A stretch of 64,000 nt of DNA from Agapanthus africanus (Eukaryota > Streptophyta > Magnoliopsida > Asparagales > Amaryllidaceae), in the NCBI GenBank assembly GCA_030015575.1, contig JASDDO010000006.1, forward strand, positions 317,426,361-317,490,360, in the 5' to 3' direction. Position 1 is the stretch's first letter. Each line of letters begins with the position of its first letter. The notes beneath the pieces are model-generated. The model was not told where the DNA came from. It saw nothing but the letters and a program-made list of their open reading frames with translations, and did not search any database. Positions 1 through 10,800 of this stretch are shown piece after piece. A program made the position numbers and the translations under genes.

Positions 1-256
1 ATATGATTCCACCATTTTTTCACCGTTGAATTAGCAATGTAAAAAGTTCTATTGTCGGTAAACCATTAATTTTGCACCAACTAAATCAATGGTGAAAAAA
101 TGATATAATCACATAAAATTTGGTGTATCCATATCTTAGATGATAAAAATGGAGGTGATGTATGCCGATCGTCGAAAAAAATCATGAAGGGTGTTTTTTC
201 CCGACGCCATAGAAGGAAATTCCCTCATATAGCAACTTTCCTCCGTTAACCTCCCT

Positions 257-311
<55 letters not shown>

Positions 312-2086
312 GTAAGTGCCTCATGCCATGGGCCGAGAAGTCGTCCAAAAAATACGTTATCGCATAAATCACTAAATCTTAACTAGATTTTATTGCTGGT
401 GAATTTTTCAAACCTAACATAAATCGAGCCCCCTTCGAAACAATTTAGAAAATTTCTTCAAATTCTTTCAAAATAATTCCAGAAAAGTATATATATTTAC
501 ACATTTCTATCTATTGCATGTATTCAACGGATGACAAATTGCATTCAAAAATTCATGCCATCATCTGCATTTGAAATTTTAAAAGATTTTCTCTGGAATC
601 TTACTGCCATCATCATAAATTGCTATCGATCTCCATCCTCCTTCAGACAACGGTTGTTTTCACTCATCATATACTCTTCTCTTGCTGCTTTTCATATTAT
701 ATAGTTCAACTCACTGCTTTTAATATATATTTCAGAAGTGTATATTACCTTTAATATATATTTCATTGTAACATTTTGAAAAATTATAAATATTAATTTA
801 TAATTTAAATATAAATATTATGAGTTTACGAAAGTAATATCGTGTATATATTTTTGGTTTCGGATTGGTATCCGTAAAGATATAATTATTTTGGGAAAAA
901 AATGAAAATATGTGATATCATAAAAACGATAAGTATTTTGTTTTTAACATGATATGATATTTGGTGTAAGATGGTGGTATTTTTGTGTAAAAGAATTATT
1001 TGTAAAAAAAGATTTTCATTTGTTTTGATCGGTTGTGGTATATGTTTAGGCTAAAATTACTCTTCACAACCACCACACCCTCACCTACACTCTTCTCCCT
1101 CCATCTCCGCCTTCTTCCTTAACACCTCCTCTTTTCTCTACACATCTCCTTTCTCATCCAATAATTCTTATATATATTTTATTATCAAACTGAACAAAAC
1201 ATTTCCATTCAAACTCCATCACCATAGGTACTGGTTTTCCACCAAACCAAGGAAAATTTAAGGTTCCTTCATGAAAGTTGTTTATATCATCAAGCTAAAA
1301 CCATCACAATCTCAAGAAACTTCAAACATACATTTCAAGAGCTGGATTCTCTTTGTTCTCCATCCATATAAGTAAATATCATCTTTCTTGTAACTTTCAT
1401 AGTGTCAAATATCAGTTTTCCTTGTTATATATATCAGAAAAATAGGATTTTTGATATATTTGTGATAATTAATTGAATCTGAAACTAGTTGGGTTGTCTA
1501 TAAGATAAACTAAGAAAACTATGATATGATGAAACTAGTATAAGACTGCCTTAGAAGCCCGAGCCCCTAACTCCATGTTTCAACCGCCAATTTATCCCAA
1601 AAACCGCTACTGGCGGTTTTCCTGTAGAATTAGGCGGTGATTTTTGTTCTATAGCTTCTTTTAAAGGTAATTAGGCTACTGTATTGTTTATTTTATCTCA
1701 GATTAGATATAGAGAAATCTGGGAGTGTTTTAGTTTGGTTTTGGCAATGTTTCCAATATTTAAAACTTGGTTTTTCGTATTTCATTACCTCGACCTGATC
1801 ATTCAACGTTTGTATGTCGACGTCGGGGATAGTTGGTTGTATTTAGCATGAGTAAGCTATAGGTTCTAACCTATGTACGCTTCGCTCGTTATATCATTTT
1901 TTATTTGGATATTTATGCCGTTGTGTCCTAATTACGACTGTAGGTATGATCGCGGGGATTTCCGAGACCGTAAGAACGGACAAGGCGATTCTGGATTTCG
2001 AATAGCTAGATATGTTGGTGAGTAGATTTATATTTACGGGTGGGGGGCGTATAGCACCCCCGCAACCAATTAACTAGGATATTTAT
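1..2086. other. AT-rich intergenic sequence, no gene seen
   Basis: I find no coding region, RNA gene or complete transposon here. The short open frames are fragmentary and one is a product of the CT microsatellite. From about 1560 the sequence becomes less AT-rich and probably belongs to the degraded LTR described at 1560-6624. The last five bases (2082-2086, TTTAT) are the left target-site duplication of the Cassandra element. Confidence 0.6.
262..311. repeat. (CT)n-(AT)n compound microsatellite
   Basis: An uninterrupted CT dinucleotide run of roughly 35 bases is followed directly by an AT run of about 13 bases. It has no coding meaning. The Arg-Glu repeat that it encodes on the minus strand is an artefact of the dinucleotide. 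Confidence 0.95.
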
Positions 2087-2481
2087 TGTCGGGACCCGGT
2101 TCTTGCTCACGGAACAAAATGTCACGCCCAAGTGTCATGTTAAAGGGGCGGGGCCACCTCTTGAATCCGTGGGGGCTACCTTTTGAGTGTATGGGACCCA
2201 CTGTAAAACAATGGGGGCTCTTCGGAATACATTCCGAAAGAGGGCAGATCTGTACTATAAATGGAATGAACATTTCTCGATACAGAAGCGCCTTTTAAGT
2301 GAACCGGCACTACAGGAGCTTGAGAACTCCGTAGTAAAGCGTGCTCGAGCCAGGGAAGTTCTGGGATGGGTGATCTCCTGGGAAGTGGCCCCTGGTCGGG
2401 CCCAGTTCACCCCGAAGGACAAAACCATGTGGATTCGGCCAGAGCAGACAATACTCTCTGTATTGGAGGTGGGGCGTGACA
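2087..2481 (+). repeat. Cassandra LTR 1 (longest form)
   Basis: This copy is 395 bp, against 291 bp for LTRs 2 and 4. It carries about 130 bp absent from the other four, between the common CTTGCTCACGG and the common GAGGGCAGATCTGTACTATAAATGG. A TATAAATG box lies near 2256 and the 5S-derived block at 2322-2386. The PBS follows at 2485-2496. Confidence 0.85.
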
Positions 2482-2556
2482 GAATGGTATCAGAGCCGGT
2501 CCCTCAATAGCAGGTCTGTGGTTCGAGAACGAACCATTGTTCAAAGGTGGGAAGAA

Positions 2557-2847
2557 TGTCGGGACCCGGTTCTTGCTCACGGAGAGGGCAGATCTGTACT
2601 ATAAATGGAATGATATCACTTCTCAATACAGATGCGCCTTTTAAATGAACCGGCACTACAGGAGCTTGAGAACTCGGTAGTTAAGCGTGCTCGAGCCAGG
2701 AAAGTTCTGGGATGGGTGACCTCCTGGGAAGTGGCCCGTGATCGGGTCCGGTTCGTCCCGAAGGACAAAACCGTGCGGCATGGAATGATACCACTTTTAA
2801 ATGAACCGAGCGGACAATACTCTCTGTATTGGGGGTGGGGCGTGACA
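2557..2847 (+). repeat. Cassandra LTR 2
   Basis: A 291-bp copy with its 5S-derived block at 2668-2732. The primer-binding site of the next internal segment is at 2851-2862. Its 3' part carries a GGCATGGAATGATACC segment shared with LTRs 3 and 4 but not with LTRs 1 and 5. Confidence 0.85.
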
Positions 2848-2922
2848 GAATGGTATCAGAGCTGGTCCCTCAATAGTAGGTCTGTGGTTCAAGAACGAAC
2901 CATTGTTCAAAGGCGGGGAGAA

Positions 2923-3259
2923 TGTCGGGATCCGGTTCTCTCTCACGGAGAAGGCAGATCTGTACTATAAATGGAATGATATCACTTCTCAATACAGTGG
3001 CGCCTTTTAAATGAACCGGTACTACAGGAGCTTGAGAACTCCGTAGTTAAGCGTGCTCGAGTCAGGGAAGTTCTAGGATGGGTGACCTCCTGGGAAGTGG
3101 CCCATGATCGGGTCCAGTTCGTCCCGAAGGACAAAACCGTGCGGCATGGAATGATACCACTTTTAAATGAACCGAGCGGACAATACTCGGCATGGAATGA
3201 TACCACTTTTAAATGAACCGAGCGGACAATACTCTCTGTATTGGGGGTGGGGCATGACA
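2923..3259 (+). repeat. Cassandra LTR 3
   Basis: A 337-bp copy with its 5S-derived block at 3034-3098. A 46-bp stretch in its 3' part (from 3142) is present twice in tandem, which accounts for its extra length. The next primer-binding site is at 3263-3274. Confidence 0.85.
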
Positions 3260-3334
3260 GAATGGTACCAGAGCTGGTCCCTCAATAGTAGGTCTGTGGT
3301 TCGACAACGAACCATTGTTCAAAGGTGGGGAGAA

Positions 3335-3625
3335 TGTCGGGACCCGGTTCTCTCTCACGGAGAAGGCAGATTTGTACTATAAATGGAATGATATCACTTC
3401 TCAATACAGTGGCGCCTTTTAAATGAACCGGCACTACAGGAGCTTGAGAACTCCGTAGTTAAGCGTGCTCGAGTCAGGGAAGTTCTGGGATGGGTGACCT
3501 CCTGGAAAGTGGCCCCTGATCGGGTCCGGTTCGTCCCGAAGGACAAAACCGTGCGGCATGGAATGATACCACTTTTAAATGAACCGAGCGGACAATACTC
3601 TCTGTATTGGGGGTGGGGCGTGACA
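3335..3625 (+). repeat. Cassandra LTR 4
   Basis: A 291-bp copy, the same length as LTR 2, with its 5S-derived block at 3446-3510. The next primer-binding site is at 3629-3640. Confidence 0.85.
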
Positions 3626-3700
3626 GAATTGTATCAGAGCTGGTCCCTCAATAGTAGGTCTGTGGTTCGAGAACGAACTATTGTTCAAAGGTGGGGAGAA

Positions 3701-4076
3701 TGTCGGGACCCGGTTCTTGCTCACGGAGAGGGCAGATCTGTACTATAAATGGAATGATACCACTTCTCAATACAGAGGCGCCTTTTAAATGAACCGGCAC
3801 TACAGGAGCTTGACCCGGTTCTTGCTCACAGAGAGGGCAGATCTGTACTATAAATGGAATGATACCACTTCTCAATACAGAGGCGCCTTTTAAATGAACC
3901 GGCACTACAGGAGCTTGAGAACTCCGTAGTTAAGCGTGCTCGAGCCAGGGAAGTTCTGGGATGGGTGACCTCCTGGGAAGTGGCCCCTGATCGGGTCCGG
4001 TTCGCCCCGAAGGAAAAAACCGTGCGGTTTCGTCCAGAGCGGACAATACTCTCTGTATTGGGGGTGGGGCGTGACA
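3701..4076 (+). repeat. Cassandra LTR 5 (right end)
   Basis: A 376-bp copy whose first ~105 bp are duplicated in tandem (3708 onward, repeated from 3813). The 5S-derived block is at 3917-3981. Its 3' part (TTTCGTCCAGAGCGG) resembles LTR 1 rather than LTRs 2-4, as expected if 1 and 5 are the original outer pair. Confidence 0.85.
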
Positions 4077-4853
4077 TTTATACTGTATACTTAGACTATA
4101 ATGTTATGTTAGATAACTTAGTCGATAACTAAATTAGCATATAGTAGGTATCTTGATATATGATTATTATGGCATATGTACACGATTATAGATCCGTACG
4201 ATATGGATGTGATATTGGATGGATATTGTACGAGAGATCATTTTGTACTTGTGATGACGAGGATAGTCTGCCGAATACGGTCGAGATTCATTTAGACCCG
4301 CGGAGTCATGCGTTTATCCCGATTTGGGACATTACAATTGCTTGAGCTATACTCTTTTAAAAACCAACGATTCGTTTCCACTTTTAAATGATAAGAATGT
4401 GCTGCCACTTTCAAAACGGATATCTGTCTTAAATATACTACAGCTTCCTTATTTGCAAAATAACATTCCGTTCCATTTTCAATGATAACGGTATAACTTA
4501 TAATAGTTAGCTACATTTAATAATTATATATGTTACGATTTGGTTACTTTTATACGCTCGCGATTCGATTATCTTTTATTTATGCTAGTTACATTGCTAT
4601 TCTCATACGAACATATTGATAGAACACTCCACAACTACCAATGAGTATTATGTTGCACAAATCACAAACGTACATGTTACACTAAACTTCATTGGTATTG
4701 CCATGACACAGTAAGAACTACCGTATCTGTTCGTGTATTGACTATATATATATGCACAAAACATTATGATACTTGCTGATTGAGATGTGAATACCATTAC
4801 CATGGGTATTCGTATATAATCGGTATGGGTTTTATCATATTTTTATTTACGAT

Positions 4854-4881
4854 AATATATATATATATATATATATATATA
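4854..4881. repeat. (AT)n microsatellite
   Basis: A clean AT dinucleotide run of about 28 bases inside the decayed long-LTR remnant. Confidence 0.95.
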
Positions 4882-5319
4882 ATCTCATCAAAATGAATTA
4901 TGCAAATGTTGTTCTTCGGAACTTGATATTTTCCATGGATTTGAAAACCGTGATGCGATTTATAAAAACTTGAGTATATTTTAAAAATGTGGTTTTCTCT
5001 TGATATGACGCGTTGACGTTTACCATGAGCTTGATATTTTCTGATTTGATTTTATTCCGAACCGAGTAGAGAGCTATACGGTTGCGGATATGCTACGTTA
5101 TCCGGATTGGGTGGGGAGATATACAGTCGGATACATGGTGAACCCGGTCGAGACCAAGGGGCAGGAAAGCCGTATTTGAGGCGAGAAGCCTAGCGAGAAC
5201 ACTCAATACCGGAGATAGTTTAGAGCACGGCGGATATCCGGGAAATACCGACCGGAGCTATTGATATCGAGAGAGGACTGGTCTGACGAGATGGTGCCTA
5301 CGATTTCTGAAGTTACATG

Positions 5320-5445
5320 TCGGTGATAGACACTAAATTTATGATGATTTTGAGTGTCGGTGATAGACATTCGATAGATGACGAGTTTGAGTGCCGATGA
5401 TGGACACTTAAGAAATTTGGGGTGTCGATGCTGGACACTTATATG
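5320..5445. repeat. Short imperfect tandem repeat (GTGTCGGTGATAGACAC-like)
   Basis: Four loosely spaced copies of a motif close to GTGTCGGTGATAGACACT occur in about 125 bp, each itself a partial palindrome (GTGTC...GACAC). It is non-coding and part of the decayed LTR. Confidence 0.6.
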
Positions 5446-6624
5446 TGGATGTTTGCACGATCCATCGAAATGCGTTGTTATACATTATGCTATATAGTAG
5501 CCGAACAGGACTAATCTTTGGGACAATACCTGGATACTATTTTCACATGTTGATACACATAAAAATGTTTCCAAATGAGCTATAGTCTCACTATTTTGAC
5601 GTGTCTGGGATGACACATGGATCTTTTAACCGGAAACCCTCTTAAAACTCATTTTTAAAAAGCGAGATGTATACTTAAAACAAAACACATATAATATTTC
5701 ATAAAACGACATTTGCTACTTGTGCCGTTATTTACGTATCATACGGCTATTTTGAAAAGGTTTTACATACACATCTCGGCTACTTTATAGGTATATTCAT
5801 GGATGCATGCTATATATTTACGATATGACGATATACTTCCATTATTACACAATCAATATTGATGCGTTTATAGTACTTATATATATATTAGTACAGGATA
5901 TGATAGTACTATACTTTATGATCTAGATAGATCGTTATGCATTTTGATTTCTACCTTGCGATATACTTTTATTCACTGAGTTAGCAACTCACCCCAGTTG
6001 TGCTCCAGTTTCTTGCAGGATTAACCGCTCTAATCCGTAGCGGTTTGCTGGTACACTTCTTCCTTTGGTGATTGCTTTGGTAGGTGGGTTATATATTGGA
6101 TCGTAATCACCCATTGTACATGTATATTCTTTTGGATCTAGTTAAAAAACTCTATCGACCAAAACTTGTATATTTATTGACTTAGAAGCGAGACTTAGAT
6201 GTGTACGTGTTTTTGGGTGTCGCACTCGTTTGGAGTCGACTTTTTATTGGTGTTGGTTATGTTTCGTTTTATATTTTTTCGTCTTGGACGTCGTATATTA
6301 TCTGTGTGGTTGCTCCGCCGTTGGACGTGGAAACTAGCTCCCGTTAGGGATGCTTTATATTTACTATATTTTGAACTTGGTTTTATTCAAAATTTACGGA
6401 GGAGGTGCTGCTCGATTTTCAAATGTCATAGATGTTTTTCAAACAAACTTATTTAAATTTTTAAAGGATACTTAATTACATTTCATAACTTTTTTAAAAC
6501 TTCACCGCTGTTATTTCTTCAAAAAGGTTTAGATTCCAGGTTTCTGGCTTACTTGAATCACATCGACATCTTTAGACGTCACGTGATCTAAGTGTCGGTC
6601 ACGTGCCGCTTTCAGGTCGTGACA

Positions 6625-7859
6625 TTCATAATCTTATCAGTAGTTAAGTTATAATATACAGATTTTTATTTCTTATAACTATCCATATGCACATGTCCAT
6701 CCGTCAATGACTACACGATACGAATATGGTAATATCTACATCCGATCCGTATCCGAACGATGAACGTATATAAAAATAATAGTGAAAGTATTGATTCCAA
6801 TTTTTCAAAAGATATTTAAGCCTCATATAATTTTTCAAGCATGTACTCATGTAAAGTAATAGTGGACGGACGTATCCAATTGATGAAAACACATACAAAG
6901 TAATAGTGAAAGTGTTAACGGCAATTTTTCAAACTATATCTGAGCATCATCTAATTTTCCATGCATGCGACATACAAATTAATAATAGACTGGTTGATTA
7001 CAATTTTTAAAAGATATCAAAGATTTCATCTAATTTTCCATTCACATGTGTCTAGAGAGAATATTTTCCATAGATGTTACGGTACAATTTAAATTTAATA
7101 GTGATAACTTGTATGAAAATAAATACGGATAATTCATTAAAAAATATATTGCGTGAATATGAAGATAAGATTAGAATGGGTCAAATGTATATTAACTTAA
7201 ATTATAAGGGAGGAAGGATTAATTTCTTGCAATAAGGAGCTGAAAGCAGATTTTCTTAAACCAAAGGGGTGGGGGCCAATTTTCCATACATGCAGGCAAA
7301 AGAAAAGCTTGATGCCATTTAAGTTGAGGACAAAATAGTTATTATATTGGATGCAAGGGGCAAAATGGGAAAAAGGAAAGCTTGAAGTAGGGATTTATAT
7401 TCTATATACAATGACAATATATAACAACAATGGTTTAATAAATAAACCAACTCAGGTTTCTTTTATGCAAAAATGTTGAAACAGCAGAACTCCACAGCCA
7501 TCAGAATCATTCAAGCAAATATGACACAACAAATGGTCCCTGAATGAGAATATTTTGTATTGAAAGCCAGCAGAAACCAAGCACAGGATGTGACATTACC
7601 AAAATTTTACTTATTTCAATATAGGAATGAACAAAATCTTATGTCAAAAAAGAATACTTGCAACACAATCCACTATCTGTGAATTATGCTGATACCTACA
7701 TTCTATGATTTCCATCTTCCTTTCATACCTTGTTGACAATTTAAGGCGGAAAAAGAACCAAAAAAAATTCATATGAAAAAGGATAGGATTTTCTTTCTAT
7801 TTCACATGACAAATATGAATTCTTTCCTCTCTGAGCTAAACTCCGGCGTTTTCTAGCTG
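6625..7859. other. Intergenic sequence and fimbrin 3' flank
   Basis: No gene is seen at 6625-7400, which is AT-rich. The part nearest 7859 should contain the 3'UTR and polyadenylation region of the minus-strand fimbrin gene, but I could not place the cleavage site. An AATAAA-like signal in minus orientation is one of several possibilities. Confidence 0.4.
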
Positions 7860-10800
7860 TTATGTTTGTGAAGAGGCATCGTCGATGGTCAAGCTCGAGA
7901 CACTCTCAGCAACATCTTCACCGTCTTTCTGTGAAGCGGTATCAGAGAGCTCTGACGGTGTTGAGGGCTCCGAGCTTTCTGAAGGGGAATTTCGAAGGCT
8001 CCAGTACATGATGCTGGCCGTAAGAGTCAGGATCATCTTTGAGTTTACCTGCCATAACAAATATTTCAAAGTTTGATATCTGAAAGATTACAAAGTTTCG
8101 CATTAACTAATAGTTTGAGCTGCTCACACAAAATGGTAAGCAAGAACTTTGTTCTGAACTGTTCGATAATCAGATTTCTTTAAATGTAATATAAAATGTT
8201 TCAACTTTCCACAACATTTACAAGCTTTGCAGCTTCTAACAGATAAAATGGTTTTATAATAACGAGACGACAAGATACACATCCCAAACACCTTTCCAAT
8301 TCTTCATTTGGTAATATATTATGTTTTCTCACATCGTCGTCTTATTACTAACGAAGGAACCAAGTCTAGGATTCTTATGCAATAATTGTTAATTTTATTC
8401 CAATTGATTTCATTAGCATTGATAATCCTTTCTAACTCCATATCAATGTTTTACTTATTTTCGTGTAAACTTGATTTGGTTTAACACGAACTCATGGTGA
8501 TTTATCAAATGTTACCTCCATGATGTCCTCAGGTAACAAGAACACGGAACACCCCAGCTTCCTAGCGATACTTATTATGTAAGTAGCATTCAACTTCTTG
8601 TCATCATCTGCATTCGAGTGATACAGATTATTATATGGCAAACGTTTTGAAAAAAGAAATGTAATGCTCCAATATCGACTGGGATAAGCTAGAAAATTTA
8701 CCATCTTCGCCCTCGGTGACCATTTTCCAGTTTACAACCCTAGGTTTTACAGCACTGAGAAGCTCTAGGAAAAATTTTCCATCAGAGAGTTTCTTGTCCT
8801 GAATCGGAGGGGGTTAAGCAAGTTAACAAAAGCCACAATTGTAGGATAGGGGCATTTAAATACCAAGAAAGTAACAGGGGAAGGCAAAGATCTTACCTTG
8901 AAACTATCCATTTGCAAGCTTTTGCCTGATTTTTTCACTTTATTATTTGCCCAGTTTAAGATATCAGAATCTGTAATCTCTTTCGCTTGGGAGTGACCTC
9001 GCAAGTTCTTGAGGAGTTGAAGGATATTGGATCTCATCAACTGCCACAGAAATGCTGAGAGAAACCCAGGAACCAAGATATCAGCTTGTTTTGCTAATTC
9101 AACAACTGGGGTTTACAAGCTTAATGTACGGGAAAAAAACAAAAGCTCACCGAGAATGAGCTTCTTATTTCCTTGTACAATATCATTCCCTGCTACATTT
9201 ACTAGCGAAAAATTCAAATCTTTTCCAATCCTTATGACCTGGTTGCAATTTTCCACCTTCCTAAAAGGCATCTTAATCGGAGGTTTTGATGCCTGCTTCC
9301 AATTAACTGATCCCGGAGATACTTTGTCGAGAACTTCCAAAAGAACCCATCTGTAGATGTGTGTTTTTAAAGTTTAGCAACATCCATGAGTAAAGAAGAC
9401 CCTTATTAACTGCTCTCTTTTTTCCTTTCCTTTCCTTTTTTTTTGTGTGTGTTGGGGGGGGGGGGGGGGGGGGGTTTCGAAATGAATTTTTAAAACGCTA
9501 AATGGCCCAAAAATTGAGGGGGTCTAGAAAAATTTACACTGCTAACTTAAGTTTAAAAGGCGTTTACCCATTTCTGACATCCTCGAACAAATTATTAACA
9601 TATGTGGCAATGCCAAGACTGTTAATCCACATCCGGAAAGCTCTTTCTTCTCTCGATACCAGGACATCATCCGGTGTATTCTCCGTAATGGAAATCTTTT
9701 TAGTGTCTGCAGAGAGACCATTCCTACAAAAAATCAAATAGTTAATGCCACCATATTTTAGCATCTTTTGAAAAGAAGTTCCATTGATTACAATTTTCAA
9801 GATATCAATAAAACTAAAATGATAAACAAGGCATGTGCTCCATTTTCTTTCTGAACAGAAGTGATGGTGGATATACCATGCAGTATTTATAAATGAGCAC
9901 TTAAAGTAAGAGAATGGTAAGTGCATGACATTACTGTTGACGGATTCGAACTGCAAACTGAGGGGGGGGGGGGATTTCTACAATAGCTCATCTAAAAATA
10001 AGGCGCTGAGATTCAAATAATAAACGGCAGATTTATTAGGAGGAAAAAGGTTTCTTCATTATGATTAAATGGCCTTTTTGTTGACACTAATGCTTGATAT
10101 TGAAACTGCTATTTAACTAATTAATGTTTTTTTAGGGGTGACTATGTTTCTAAGATATTGATTTTATATCCTAACATGTGACCCTCAAGTTCCTGCCGCT
10201 GCACCAAAACTTCGAAGTTATGACGAGGGTTGAGGGATGTACTTTTACATTCTAACATGCCTCACCAGCATGAGTAACCTGTATTTGGGCTGAAAAATGA
10301 CATTGCATAACAATATTATTCTTTAGTACGCTATTTGAACGCAGGTTTGGCAGGTTCCGATCCTTGGTTTGCTCGGATACCATCTTAGTCTTTGTCGATG
10401 TACCGCAACCAACAACCCTGAAGTTATGATGAAGGTTGAAGGACGTATTCATATATTAATCTAACATGGCGTTTTTGTAATTCTTCATTTTAACTGGCCA
10501 GAGGAGTACTGATTCTATTCACATTAACTGCAGAAAATATTCATCAGCCAACTCACATAATTAACGTTAGCAACTTTGAAATAATGCAGGATTTGGAGGA
10601 ATTTCAGCTTCTCTAAAGGATGTCATACAAACTTATTGCAAGATATAAATTAGAGATTCACCCCCTTATTTAGCTAGATAAGAAATCACCTAAAATCAGC
10701 TAAACTGCATCTTTTGATCTTTTTCCTTTCTCTTCATGTTGGTTTCCTATATTCATTCGGGGATACAAGTTGCAAAATACGAGTGTGGGGGCCCACTTAT

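Larger units (their letters stand above)
2087..4076 (+). mobile_element. Cassandra-type TRIM, tandem five-LTR chain with 5S rRNA-derived segments
   Basis: Five LTR copies alternate with four internal segments of 75 bp each. Every internal segment begins with a primer-binding site close to TGGTATCAGAGC (initiator-tRNA-Met type) and ends with a purine tract like AAAGGTGGGGAGAA. LTRs start TGTCGGGACC (one reads TGTCGGGATC) and end GTGACA. The outermost ends are flanked by the same 5-bp duplication, TTTAT (2082-2086 and 4077-4081), so the chain occupies a single insertion site. Each LTR holds a 65-bp block matching the 3' half of plant 5S rRNA, with the A-box-like GTTAAGCGTGCT and C-box-like GGGTGACCTCCTGGGAAGT. 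There is no coding capacity, as expected for Cassandra, which depends on other elements' proteins. An ordinary element is LTR-internal-LTR; here the unit is repeated. Confidence is high for the family and for the chain. Confidence 0.9.
1560..6624. mobile_element. Probable decayed long LTR (Tekay/Del-like) hosting the Cassandra insertion
   Basis: The right end near 6614-6624 reads AGGTCGTGACA, the inverted form of the TGTCACGACC terminus that I know from Tekay/Del chromovirus LTRs. The sequence before it (about 5950-6624) has the look of such an LTR, including a GAGTTAGCAACTCACCCC-type segment at about 5979. The element is non-coding and is interrupted by Cassandra at 2087-4076. I could not find the matching left terminus, so the start and orientation are uncertain. 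It is a broken fossil, older than the Cassandra inside it. Confidence 0.35.

Noticed and set aside
136-372. Small Arg/Glu-repeat protein on the minus strand
   Set aside because: The repeat is simply the CT microsatellite translated; no start context or homology supports it.
2322-3981. A 5S rRNA gene array
   Set aside because: Only the last ~65 bp of a 5S-like sequence is present in each unit, embedded in LTRs with TATA box, primer-binding site and polypurine tract. This is the Cassandra arrangement, not functional 5S genes.
4160-4345. 61-codon frame right of Cassandra
   Set aside because: Lies in the decayed LTR remnant, no recognisable domain.
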